Shown here: positions 24,988-33,327 of the stretch, one piece after another
Layout of the letters: each line of letters opens with the position of its first letter
Position numbering within the stretch: position 1 is the stretch's first letter
NCBI RefSeq assembly: GCF_000177195.2
Contig: NC_015953.1
Span: 4,836,001-4,900,000, forward strand
Direction: 5' to 3'
DNA: 64,000 bases
Source of the DNA: Streptomyces sp. SirexAA-E
GTDB lineage: Bacteria > Actinomycetota > Actinomycetes > Streptomycetales > Streptomycetaceae
Notes under the pieces: model-generated
What the model was told of the DNA's origin: nothing
The model's input: the letters and a program-made list of their open reading frames with translations, nothing else
The model's database searches: none
Translations under genes and position numbers: made by a program

Positions 24988-26763
24988 GTGCGGATCGGAC
25001 TCCTCACGGACGGTGGTTATCCGTATGCGACGGGTGAGTCCAGGCTCTGGTGCGACCGTCTCGTACGCGGCCTGCCCCAGCACGAGTTCGACCTCTACGC
25101 GCTCAGCCGCTCCGCCCGTCAGGAACAGCAGGGATGGGTCAGGCTTCCCGACGGGATCGGCCGCGTCCGGACGGCTCCGCTGTGGACCTCCGGCACCGGC
25201 ACCCGCCGGACGGGGCCGCCGCGAGGACTGACGGGGAGGCTCGCCACCGGCCTGGGGCGCGCGTACGGCCGCCGTGACCGACGGCGCTTCACGGCGCACG
25301 TGACGGCGCTCGTCGGTTCGCTCCGCGCCGGGGCGGAGACGGGGGAGCCGGGTGGCCCGGCGGCGGACGCCTTCACCGAAGGCCTCTACGGCCTCGCCGA
25401 ACTGGCCAGGGAGCGTGGCGGACTGTCCACGGCCCTGCGCTCCGAGGCGACCGTACGCATCGTCGAGTCGGCCTGCCGGGCCCCTGGAGCCGGGCGGACG
25501 GTCCAGGGCGCCACCGTCCCCGACTACCTCGCCTTCGCGGTGGAGCTGGAACGCGCCCTCCGCCCCCTCTCCCTCGACTGGTACGGCGAGGAGAGCCTCG
25601 GTGCGGTCGACCTGTGCCACGCGGCCTCCGGCGGTGCCGCATCCCTTCCCGGGCTGCTGGCCAAACGCTTCTTCGGGGTGCCGCTGCTCGTGACGGAGCA
25701 CCAGGTGCCGCTGCGGGCCCACTACCTGGCGGCGCCCGATGCCCCGTTCCGTGCTCCGGTGCGCGCCCTGCTGGCCGCCTTCCACGGCCGGCTGGCCTGC
25801 GAGGTGTACCGGCAGGCCTCCGTCATCACGCCCGGCAACACCCACGTCCGCCGCTGGCAGGAGCGCTGCGGGGCCGACCGCGCCGCTCTGCGCACGGTCT
25901 ACCCGGGGATGGAGGCGGAGCGGTTCCGAGGCGTGGGGGAGGCCGACGACCACGGCGGCCCGCGCACGCTGGTGTGGATCGGACGGATGGAGCCGGCCAA
26001 GGACCTGATCGGCCTGCTGCACGCCTTCGCCGAGGTGCGCCGTGCCGAGCCGGACGCCCGGCTGCGCATCTTCGGCGCCCCGGCCCCAGGGGACGAGGGC
26101 GACGCGTACCTGGCCCACTGCACGGCGCTCGCCGCCCAGCTCTTCCCGGACGAGGCCACCGACGCCCACGCCGTCGGCGACAGCCCCGTCACCTTCGAGG
26201 AGATCGGCGGACCGGAGGTGCCCGACCTCGCGGAGGCCTATGCGGCGGGCGGAGTCGTCGTCCTGTCCAGCGTGGTCGAGGGCTTCCCCGTCAGCCTGGT
26301 CGAGGCGATGTTCTGCGGACGGGCCACCGTCTCGACGGACGTCGGCGCCGTGGTGGAAGTCGTGGGCGGTACGGGGCTGGTGGTGCCCCCGCGTAACCCG
26401 AGGGCGCTCGCCGACGCCTGCATCGCGCTGCTGCGCGACCGCGAGCGCCGTGCACGTCTCGGTGCGGCGGCGCGCGCCCGGGCGCTCGAACTCTTCACCG
26501 TCGAACAGAACCTCGCCGCCTTCCGCGGCATTTACCTGGACCTGGTGGCGCACGCCCCGGCGCGTTGGGCGGCGGAGGCGGAACGGGCGCAGCTCACCGG
26601 CCCGCCACGGCCGTTCGCCACGCCCCCGGAGGCCCATGTGCTGGGGCAGTTGCCACCGGCCCCGGTGGCCCCCGGGGCTTCACGGGTGCCCAGTTGGGCC
26701 GCCGGCGCGGAGGCGGAGGGCGTGTGCGCGGGCGCACCCGGCACGGGGAACAGCCATGCATGA
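24988..26763 (+). CDS. PelF-like family 4 glycosyltransferase (DUF3492 + GT4)
   Basis: This 591-residue cytoplasmic enzyme has the PelF architecture. An N-terminal DUF3492 half opens with RIGLLTDGGYPYATGESRLW and includes a TEHQVPLR segment. A GT4 half follows with ITPGNTHVRRWQERCGA, WIGRMEPAKDLIGLLHAFAE and the donor-site VEGFPVSLVEAMFCG (E-x7-E). PelF polymerises amino-sugar chains from UDP-sugars in Pel exopolysaccharide synthesis; by analogy this should build a HexNAc-type polymer. It is longer than PelF because of a middle insertion and an Ala/Pro-rich C-terminal extension (about residues 515-591). GTG 24988 is chosen since it begins the domain and has GGGGG upstream; the frame is open to 24805. 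Its stop overlaps the next gene by 8 bp. Confidence 0.85.
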   Translation: MRIGLLTDGGYPYATGESRLWCDRLVRGLPQHEFDLYALSRSARQEQQGWVRLPDGIGRVRTAPLWTSGTGTRRTGPPRGLTGRLATGLGRAYGRRDRRRFTAHVTALVGSLRAGAETGEPGGPAADAFTEGLYGLAELARERGGLSTALRSEATVRIVESACRAPGAGRTVQGATVPDYLAFAVELERALRPLSLDWYGEESLGAVDLCHAASGGAASLPGLLAKRFFGVPLLVTEHQVPLRAHYLAAPDAPFRAPVRALLAAFHGRLACEVYRQASVITPGNTHVRRWQERCGADRAALRTVYPGMEAERFRGVGEADDHGGPRTLVWIGRMEPAKDLIGLLHAFAEVRRAEPDARLRIFGAPAPGDEGDAYLAHCTALAAQLFPDEATDAHAVGDSPVTFEEIGGPEVPDLAEAYAAGGVVVLSSVVEGFPVSLVEAMFCGRATVSTDVGAVVEVVGGTGLVVPPRNPRALADACIALLRDRERRARLGAAARARALELFTVEQNLAAFRGIYLDLVAHAPARWAAEAERAQLTGPPRPFATPPEAHVLGQLPPAPVAPGASRVPSWAAGAEAEGVCAGAPGTGNSHA

Positions 26764-28423
26764 CCACGGAGGACGTCCCATGGGCCGACCGGCCGACACC
26801 CCTGCCCCGGGACCCGCCCGGTCCGGCGAGACGGCCCCGGGGCCGCTCGCCGCACCGGCGGTCGACGCGGCCGCCGACGCGAAGGCGCCCGCCCGGACCG
26901 CCGGCACGCGGGTACCGGAATGGGCCGGGCGGGCGCCGAGAGACGGGGCGCCGTCGGCGGCCGACGGCCTGGAGGGACCTGACGTGGCCCGGGGCGGCTC
27001 CCGCCCCCGCGGCGGCCGTCCGGGGCCCGGGACCGGCCAGGAGCGCGGTGCGGTCGCCGGAACCGCCCCCGCGACGGAGGAGGAGACGGGGGCGGGCGGT
27101 GTGCCTGGCGGCCTCCCGCCCGACGGCGGCTCCACGGGCGCCGCCCAGGGAGCGCGCCCGGACAGGGCGCCCCAGGGAGCCCGCTTCGCCGGCCGGGTGC
27201 CCCGGGGCGAGCCCGGGAAAGGCGTCACCCCGGATCTGGACGGACGCGCGGGCGAGGTCGCCGCGCGCCCCTGGGGACCGGACAGCGCCGTCCCCGGGGC
27301 GGTGCGCACCGCCGTGCGGGCGCCCGAGATCGCGTACCACCCCGGCCGCAGAGCCGGTGCCAGGCGCGGTCCCGTCGACCCGGTGAAGGTGCTCATGCAC
27401 CGGCACCGCGACCTGTGCGAACGGGCCGTCGACCCGCTGGAGATCGCGGCCGGCCTGGAGGCCCACGGGCTGACCGACCGTACCGCCGCCCGCTACCGGC
27501 ACCGCGACGTCTTCTCGCTCGCCGAGGAGCTCTACGCCCGCGTACCCGGCGCGGCCCGGCCCGCTCCCGCGCGCCCCCCTCGCCCGGGCTCCGGCACCGA
27601 GGGGCGAGCCGGATGGACGCTGCTCGCCATGCTGCCCGGTGCCGCCTGCCTCGCCACGGCGGGTGCGCTCAGGGCCACCCAAGGGGTGCTCGGCGGTCAG
27701 GCACGGATCGCCCTCACGGTGGCCGGCGCGCTCCTCGTCCTCGTCGGGCTCCGGCTCTGCCTGCGCGGCGGCCCCCTGCGGGCACCGGACGGCGCGGGGG
27801 GTGTCACTCTGTACGTCTGCTGGCTCCTCGGCTACGCCGTGTACGGCGACGACCTGCTCGCCCAGGTCATCAGCGGAGGCCCCGACGGCGACTGGACCGC
27901 CGCACCGGCCCCGCTGCTCGGGCTGGCCCTGGCCGTACTGCCCGCCGCCTGGTGCGCGCACCTCTTCGCCGTCCGCGCCCGTCACAGGCTGGCCGGGAGC
28001 CATGCCCTGGCCGAGTTCGGCGCCGGCGTGCGCCCCCTGCTGTTCGGTGTCGTCGCGCTGCATCTGTGCGCGGTGACCGTCCTGCTCCGCCTCGCCGGCC
28101 TCGGCCACGGGGGCGGCCCCCTGACGGCCCCGGCTGCCCTCGGCGTCCTGCTCTTCCTGGCCCGGCTGCTGGCCGTCCACGGCTTCCCGGAACCCGCGGC
28201 CACCGGACTCGCCGCCGCCTGCACCGTAGAAGTGGCCGGCACCTTCCTGGTCCTGGCCGGGCGGCTGCCCGGGCTCGGCTTCCTGGCCCGGCCCGTCGAC
28301 CTCCTCGTCGGCACCGTCGGCACCGCCGGAGTACCCGCCCTGGCCTGCGGCGTCGCCGCCCTCGGGCTGCTGATCCACGCCTCCGTCACCCTCACCCGGG
28401 CGTCCGCCCACGCCACCGTGTAG
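26756..28423 (+). CDS. polytopic membrane protein of the PelF-like operon
   Basis: This 555-residue protein starts with about 190 disordered Gly/Arg/Pro-rich residues, then a compact soluble motif (VLMHRHRDLCERAVDPLEIA... about residues 205-260) and about eight membrane helices to the C-terminus. It does not match PelG, PelE or PelD clearly, though it occupies the place of a membrane partner or exporter for the glycosyltransferase. ATG 26756 lies inside the last codons of the upstream gene (8-bp overlap), so translation is coupled. I do not recognise a named family. Confidence 0.78.
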   Translation: MHDHGGRPMGRPADTPAPGPARSGETAPGPLAAPAVDAAADAKAPARTAGTRVPEWAGRAPRDGAPSAADGLEGPDVARGGSRPRGGRPGPGTGQERGAVAGTAPATEEETGAGGVPGGLPPDGGSTGAAQGARPDRAPQGARFAGRVPRGEPGKGVTPDLDGRAGEVAARPWGPDSAVPGAVRTAVRAPEIAYHPGRRAGARRGPVDPVKVLMHRHRDLCERAVDPLEIAAGLEAHGLTDRTAARYRHRDVFSLAEELYARVPGAARPAPARPPRPGSGTEGRAGWTLLAMLPGAACLATAGALRATQGVLGGQARIALTVAGALLVLVGLRLCLRGGPLRAPDGAGGVTLYVCWLLGYAVYGDDLLAQVISGGPDGDWTAAPAPLLGLALAVLPAAWCAHLFAVRARHRLAGSHALAEFGAGVRPLLFGVVALHLCAVTVLLRLAGLGHGGGPLTAPAALGVLLFLARLLAVHGFPEPAATGLAAACTVEVAGTFLVLAGRLPGLGFLARPVDLLVGTVGTAGVPALACGVAALGLLIHASVTLTRASAHATV

Positions 28424-28504
28424 CCGGACCGCCCCCTCCCACGCCGCGGAGCCGACGCCGCGGACCTTCCGTATCGCACACCTTCTTCAAAGGAGACACC
28501 GGAC

Positions 28505-28561
28505 ATGACCCCCCAAACCCCAGTACCGGCAGCCCGCCGTCGGCAGCGAGGGGGCGCGTGA
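28505..28561 (+). CDS. 18-codon leader peptide overlapping the epimerase start
   Basis: ATG 28505 is preceded by AAAGGAG at ideal distance and encodes MTPQTPVPAARRRQRGGA. Its stop TGA overlaps the ATG of the epimerase (TGATG) and the preceding GTG. This suggests translational coupling or a small regulatory leader. It may instead be an accidental ORF; the strong ribosome site is the main argument. Confidence 0.4.
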   Translation: MTPQTPVPAARRRQRGGA

Positions 28562-29526
28562 TGAGGGTTCTGCTGCTCGGAGCCAACGGATTCCTCGGCC
28601 GCTTCGTCGCCGACCGCCTGCTCGCCGACCCCGCCGTGCACCTCACCGCGCTGGGCCGCGGCGACGACGCGGACGTGCGCTTCGACCTCGCCGGAGGCAG
28701 CCCGGGGGCGCTCACCCGCTTCCTGGACGCCGTACACCCCGGGGTCGTGGTCAACTGCGCGGGCGCCACCCGGGGCGGCGCCCGGGAACTGACCCGCCAC
28801 AACACCGTCGCCGTGGCCACCGTCTGCGAGGCCATGCGCCGCAGCGGATGCAGCGCCCGCCTCGTCCAGGTCGGCTGCGCCTCCGAGTACGGGCCCTCGC
28901 AGCCCGGCTCCTCCACCGCCGAGGACGCCGTGCCCCGCCCCGGCGGCCCGTACGGCGTCAGCAAGCTCGCCGCGACCGAACTCGTCCTGGGATCCGGGCT
29001 GGACGCCGTCGTGCTCCGGGTCTTCTCGCCGGTCGGGCCGGGCACCCCGGCGGGGTCCCCGCTCGGCAGGCTCGCCGAGACGATGCGCCGCGCCATCCAG
29101 TCCGGGGATCCGGAACTGCGGCTCAGCGGCCTCGGTGTGCAGCGCGACTTCGTCGACGTACGGGACGTGGCGCGGGCCGTGCACGCCGCCTCGCTCTCCG
29201 CCGCCCAGGGCGTCGTCAACATCGGCACCGGACGCGCCGTACGCCTCCGCGACGCCGCGGCCGTCCTCGCCAGGGTCGCCGGGTACGGCGGGGCGCTCCA
29301 CGAGCTGGACACGCCGCCCGGCCGGCTCCCCATCGGCGCCCCCCGCGCCTCCGCCGAATCCGTCGTCGAGCACCTCTCGGCCACCCCGTCCCCGTACCCC
29401 GACGGCTGCGGAGCCTGGCAGCAGGCGGATGTGCGGACCGCGCGCGACCGGCTCGGCTGGCGCCCGCGGATCAACCTGGAGGAGTCCCTCGCCGACATCT
29501 GGATGGAGGCGGCGTGCCGCATCTGA
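28561..29526 (+). CDS. NAD-dependent nucleotide-sugar epimerase/dehydratase
   Basis: This 321-residue extended SDR has a Rossmann glycine motif LLGANGFLGRF at the N-terminus, catalytic YGVSKLAATE (YxxxK) and a Ser in GCASEYG. The C-terminal part contains FVDVRDVARAVHAA and RLGWRPRINLEESL, typical of UDP-sugar 4-epimerases and dTDP-sugar dehydratases. In this operon a UDP-GlcNAc/UDP-GalNAc epimerase supplying the PelF-like enzyme is the most natural role (PelX-like), by inference. Start ATG 28561, or GTG 28558 one codon earlier, with GAGGGGG upstream. The end overlaps the spherulin-4 gene by 13 bp. Confidence 0.85.
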   Translation: MRVLLLGANGFLGRFVADRLLADPAVHLTALGRGDDADVRFDLAGGSPGALTRFLDAVHPGVVVNCAGATRGGARELTRHNTVAVATVCEAMRRSGCSARLVQVGCASEYGPSQPGSSTAEDAVPRPGGPYGVSKLAATELVLGSGLDAVVLRVFSPVGPGTPAGSPLGRLAETMRRAIQSGDPELRLSGLGVQRDFVDVRDVARAVHAASLSAAQGVVNIGTGRAVRLRDAAAVLARVAGYGGALHELDTPPGRLPIGAPRASAESVVEHLSATPSPYPDGCGAWQQADVRTARDRLGWRPRINLEESLADIWMEAACRI

Positions 29527-30338
29527 CCAGTACCGGCACCGAGCTGCGGGCCGGCGGCGCCGAACAGGTCGGCGTCGGCGTCCCCGGCTACGCCCACCCG
29601 CTGCTCGCCCCCACCGAATGGGCCGAGCTCAACCGCCCCGGGACGCCGCTGCACTGGGCCGTGCTCAACATCGACAACGGCCCGGGTGCCCGGCCCGACC
29701 CGCACTGCCTGGAGGCCGCCGGACGCCTGCGCAACGCCCGCGAACGCGCCCTCGGCGACGAGACACCGCTCGACGCCGTCCGGGCCGCCGGGGGCAGACT
29801 GCTGGGCCACCTGGACCTGGCCTTCGGGAGCCGTCCCTTCAAGAAGCTGATCGCGGACGCCCGGTCCTATCTCGACTGGTACCAGGTCGGCGGCTTCTAC
29901 CTCGACCGCTGTCCCGCCGGCCGCCCCGGCCTGCCCGCCGTCCGCCGGCTCACCAGCACGCTCGCGGCCCTCCTGGACGATCACCCGGGCCCCTCCGGCG
30001 GCGGGCGGATCGTCCTGGGCCACGGCACCCACCCCTACCCGGGATACGCCGAGGCCGCCGATCAACTGGTCACCTTCCGGGGGCGGTGGACCGACTACCG
30101 CTGGTCCCAGGTCGCCGAGTGGACCGCCGCCTACCGGCCGAGCCGCTTCGCACACTTCGTCCACGGGGTGCCCCGCACCCACCTCGAAGAGGCCATGCGC
30201 ATCGCCCGCTGGCACGGCGCGGGCACGATCTTCTTCACGGACCGGCACGGCACCGAGGGGCAAACCGACCCATTCGCGGCGCTGCCCAGCTACTGGGACG
30301 AATTCGTCTCGCGGATCGGACCCGGTATCTCGGAATGA
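29514..30338 (+). CDS. spherulin-4 / GH135-like protein
   Basis: This 274-residue protein fits the spherulin-4 family: GVGVPGYAHPLLAPTEW, then WAVLNIDNGPG (the family N-x-x-x-GPG strand), GHLDLAFGSRPF, and YLDWYQVGGFYLDR, a TIM-barrel-like series with acidic strand ends. Fungal Sph3 (GH135) cleaves galactosaminogalactan, a GalNAc-containing polymer related to Pel. There is no signal peptide or membrane helix here, so either it acts inside the cell or uses another route. GTG 29514 has GGAGG four bases upstream and lies within the end of the epimerase gene. The last codons overlap the sigma-R-type promoter of moeZ. Confidence 0.8.
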   Translation: MPHLTSTGTELRAGGAEQVGVGVPGYAHPLLAPTEWAELNRPGTPLHWAVLNIDNGPGARPDPHCLEAAGRLRNARERALGDETPLDAVRAAGGRLLGHLDLAFGSRPFKKLIADARSYLDWYQVGGFYLDRCPAGRPGLPAVRRLTSTLAALLDDHPGPSGGGRIVLGHGTHPYPGYAEAADQLVTFRGRWTDYRWSQVAEWTAAYRPSRFAHFVHGVPRTHLEEAMRIARWHGAGTIFFTDRHGTEGQTDPFAALPSYWDEFVSRIGPGISE

Positions 30339-30357
30339 GGAGGCCCGTGGCAGTGTT
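30332..30357 (+). promoter_or_regulatory. sigma-R-type promoter of moeZ
   Basis: GGAAT at 30332-30336 and GTT at 30355-30357 with an 18-base spacer match the SigR consensus exactly. The -35 element overlaps the stop codon of the spherulin-4 gene. The predicted leader is about 60 nt. Confidence 0.65.
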
Positions 30358-30371
30358 GCGGGAGAACAACC

Positions 30372-30393
30372 GTACGTAGATGAAGTACGTAGA
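30372..30393 (+). repeat. direct repeat GTACGTAGA x2 in the moeZ leader
   Basis: GTACGTAGA occurs at 30372-30380 and 30385-30393, a 13-bp period, between the sigma-R-type promoter and the moeZ start. It may bind a regulator or be chance. Confidence 0.45.
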
Positions 30394-30422
30394 AACCGAC
30401 CACCTGCATTGTTGAGGTTCCT

Positions 30423-31601
30423 GTGTCGCTGCCACCCTTGGTCGAGCCAGCTGCTGAGCTCACCGTCGACGAGGTCCGCAGGTACTCCCGCCACCTGATC
30501 ATCCCGGATGTCGGGATGGACGGGCAGAAGCGGCTGAAGAACGCGAAGGTGCTCTGTGTCGGCGCCGGCGGCCTCGGCTCGCCGGCCCTGATGTACATGG
30601 CCGCGGCCGGTGTCGGCACGCTCGGTATCGTGGAGTTCGACGAGGTCGACGAGTCGAACCTGCAGCGCCAGGTCATCCACAGCCAGGCGGACATCGGCAA
30701 GTCCAAGGCCCAGTCGGCCAAGGAGACCGTGCAGGGGATCAACCCCCTGGTGAACGTGGTCCTTCACGAGGAACGGCTCGAAGCCGAGAACGTGATGGAC
30801 ATCTTCGCCCAGTACGACCTGATCGTGGACGGCACGGACAACTTCGCCACCCGCTATCTCGTCAACGACGCCGCGGTCCTGCTGAACAAGCCCTACGTCT
30901 GGGGCTCGATCTACCGCTTCGACGGCCAGGCGTCCGTCTTCTGGTCCGAGCACGGTCCCTGCTACCGCTGCCTCTACCCGGAGCCGCCGCCCCCCGGCAT
31001 GGTCCCCTCCTGCGCCGAGGGCGGGGTCCTGGGCGTGCTCTGCGCGTCCATCGGCTCCATCCAGGTCAACGAGGCCATCAAGCTGCTCGCCGGCATCGGC
31101 GACCCGCTGGTCGGCCGTCTGATGATCTACGACGCCCTGGAGATGCAGTACCGCCAGGTGAAGGTCCGCAAGGACCCGAACTGCGCGGTCTGCGGTGAGA
31201 ACCCCACCGTCACCGAGCTCATCGACTACGAGGCCTTCTGCGGCGTCGTGTCCGAGGAGGCCCAGGAGGCGGCGGCCGGTTCCACGATCACTCCCAAGCA
31301 GCTCAAGGAGTGGATCGACGAGGACCAGAAGATCGAGATCATCGACGTCCGCGAGCCGAACGAGTACGAGATCGTCTCGATCCCGGGCGCCAAGCTGATC
31401 CCGAAGGACCAGTTCCTCCTGGGCAACGCCCTGCAGGACCTCCCGCAGGACAAGCGCATCGTCCTGCACTGCAAGACCGGTGTCCGCAGCGCCGAGGTCC
31501 TCGCGGTGCTCAAGTCCGCGGGCTTCTCCGACGCCGTGCACGTCGGCGGCGGGGTCATCGGCTGGGTCAACCAGATCGAGCCCGAGAAGCCGGTCTACTA
31601 G
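30423..31601 (+). CDS. moeZ: MoeZ: adenylyltransferase/sulfurtransferase
   Basis: This 392-residue fusion has an E1/ThiF-type adenylation domain (residues 20-260: GAGGLGSPALMYMAAAG, the Arg finger in SNLQRQVIHS, zinc-binding CYRCLYP and a later CAVCGEN) and a C-terminal rhodanese domain with active-site Cys in HCKTGVRSAE. MoeZ activates the C-terminus of sulfur-carrier proteins (MoaD, CysO, ThiS-like) by adenylation and thiocarboxylation, feeding molybdopterin, cysteine and natural-product sulfur pathways. A sigma-R-type promoter lies 66 bp upstream, which would tie sulfur delivery to thiol stress. GTG 30423 is the start, and a 24-bp perfect hairpin ends the transcript. Confidence 0.95.
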   Translation: MSLPPLVEPAAELTVDEVRRYSRHLIIPDVGMDGQKRLKNAKVLCVGAGGLGSPALMYMAAAGVGTLGIVEFDEVDESNLQRQVIHSQADIGKSKAQSAKETVQGINPLVNVVLHEERLEAENVMDIFAQYDLIVDGTDNFATRYLVNDAAVLLNKPYVWGSIYRFDGQASVFWSEHGPCYRCLYPEPPPPGMVPSCAEGGVLGVLCASIGSIQVNEAIKLLAGIGDPLVGRLMIYDALEMQYRQVKVRKDPNCAVCGENPTVTELIDYEAFCGVVSEEAQEAAAGSTITPKQLKEWIDEDQKIEIIDVREPNEYEIVSIPGAKLIPKDQFLLGNALQDLPQDKRIVLHCKTGVRSAEVLAVLKSAGFSDAVHVGGGVIGWVNQIEPEKPVY

Positions 31602-31612
31602 AGGTACCGGGT

Positions 31613-31664
31613 CGTACGCGAGGGGGCCGGCTCCACCACCGTGGAGCCGGCCCCCTCGCGTACG
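31613..31664. terminator. 24-bp perfect hairpin between convergent genes
   Basis: Arms 31613-31636 and 31641-31664 are exact reverse complements with a four-base CACC loop. It sits between the moeZ stop and the convergent hydrolase stop and can work in both directions. Confidence 0.85.
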
Positions 31665-31671
31665 CCGGGCC

Positions 31672-33208
31672 TCAGGGGCAGGTGCGGCCGTCCGCGGGGA
31701 CCTCTCCGTCCAGGAAGTAGGCGTCGACCAGCGAGGTCACACACCGGCTCTCGCCGTACGCCCCGTGCCCCTCACCCTTGTTGGTGAGCAGGACGCCGAC
31801 GTCCTCGCCCAGCTCGTCCGCCATCCGACGCGCGCGCCCCCTCGTACGGCGTCGCCGGGTCACCGGTCGTGCCGACGACCAGCACCGGCGGGGAACCCGG
31901 GGCGCTCGCCTCCGGGGTGTCGCGCTCACCGTCGACCGGCCAGCCGGCACACCATCCGGCGGTGTCCCAGGCCAGGAACGGCCCGAAGACCGGGGACAGT
32001 TCCCGGAACTCCGGGAGCAGGGCCCTGGCCTCCTCGGCCGTCGGCCGGGCCTTGGTGTCGGCGCAGGATATGGCCCGCTGCGAGTGGCTCTGGGTGTCGT
32101 AACGGCCCTTCGCGTCGCGGCCGTTGTACGAGTCGGCCAGGGCGAGCAGCCGGTCGCCCGTGCCCTCGGCCCCGATCTCGGCGAGCGCCGCCGTCAGGGA
32201 GGGCCAGTTCCGCTTCGAGTAGAGCGGGGCGACGATGCCGGTGACGGCGAGCGACTCGTTGAGCTCACGCCCGGACGAGGTCGGCAAGGGCTCCTCGTCG
32301 ATCCGCCGCAGCAGCTCCTCCAGCCGCCGCGTCCCCGCCTCCGGGGCCTCCCCGCGGTCCGTGAAGTAGTTGTCCAGCGCCCGCTGGAAGCCGATCGCCT
32401 GGTTGCGTGCGTGGCCCACCGCGTCCGCCGTCGGGTCGACGACCGCGTCCAGCACGATCCGCCCCACGTGCTCCGGGAAGAGGTGTGCGTACGTCCCGCC
32501 GAGCTCCGTACCGTAGGAGACGCCGAAGTACGACAGCGTCCGGTCGCCGAGGGCACGGCGGATCGCGTCCATGTCCCGGGCGGCGTTCGCCGTGCCGACG
32601 TGGGCGAGGACCGGGCCGGACAGGCGGGCGCAGCCGGCCCCGAAGTCCGCGCCGTCGTCCATGAAGGCGGCCTCTTCCGCCGGCGTGTCGGGCGTCATGT
32701 CGACCTCGCGGTAGGCCTTCTCCTGCTCGGCGTCACCGCGGCAGCGCACCCCCGAGCTGGCCGCCACCCCGCGCGGGTCGAAGCCCACCAGGTCGTAACG
32801 GGTGTTGAGCCGGCCGTACGCGACCGCCGCGCGCGGCAGTATCCCGACGCCCGAGCCCCCGGGGCCGCCGAAGTTGAAGAGCATCGACCCGAGCCGCCGG
32901 CTCTTGTCCGTGGCCTGCTTGCGGATCAGGGCGACGGAGAGGGTGGCGCCGTCCGGCTTCGCGTAGTCCAGGGGGACGTCGACGGTGGCGCAGCGCCATG
33001 CGGAGCCGGGTGCGCTGCCGCCTTCGGGCGCCTGGCAGCGCTCCCAGACCGGCTGCGCGGACGCCGTGCCCTGCGGGCCGGACGGGGAGGAGCCCGAAGA
33101 ACCGGAGGACGAGGGGCCCGGGGCGTCGCAGCCCGCGAGCAGTCCCGTCGTCAGCAGACCCGCCACGGCCAGGGCCACGGCCCGCCGGGCGCGTTCGTGT
33201 GCTCGCAC
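31672..33208 (-). pseudogene. TAP-like secreted alpha/beta-hydrolase with apparent frameshift
   Basis: The N-terminal frame (33208 down to 31772, 478 codons) gives a lipoprotein-type hydrolase: lipobox LLAGC, NFGGPGGSG, nucleophile GVSYGTELGG, and the acid in GTTGDPATPY. After EGAR the frame diverges into unrelated Arg-rich sequence. The expected ending, with the catalytic His (NKGEGHGAYG) and C-terminal disulphide Cys, is found in another frame down to 31672. It matches the intact neighbour (YKGEGHGAYN...DGYLLDGKVP) closely. The switch lies at a CG repeat (about 31829-31836, CGCGCGCG). Either a real slipped-strand mutation, which would remove the catalytic His, or a sequencing error; the data cannot separate them. 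Confidence 0.8.
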
Positions 33209-33327
33209 GCGCGTCCCTCCCCCGAGGCCCGAAGGCGGCAGCCCACGGCCGTCCGCAGCCGGCCGGCGCGCACCGGCCGATGTGCGGCCATGCTAATCGG
33301 CGCCACCGACAGCGACCCGTCCGGCGG

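Noticed and set aside
30348..30379. Ten-codon ORF (VAVLRENNRT) behind AGGAGG before moeZ
   Set aside because: It overlaps the sigma-R-type promoter, so most of it would not be transcribed from that start; the AGGAGG overlaps the end of the upstream gene.
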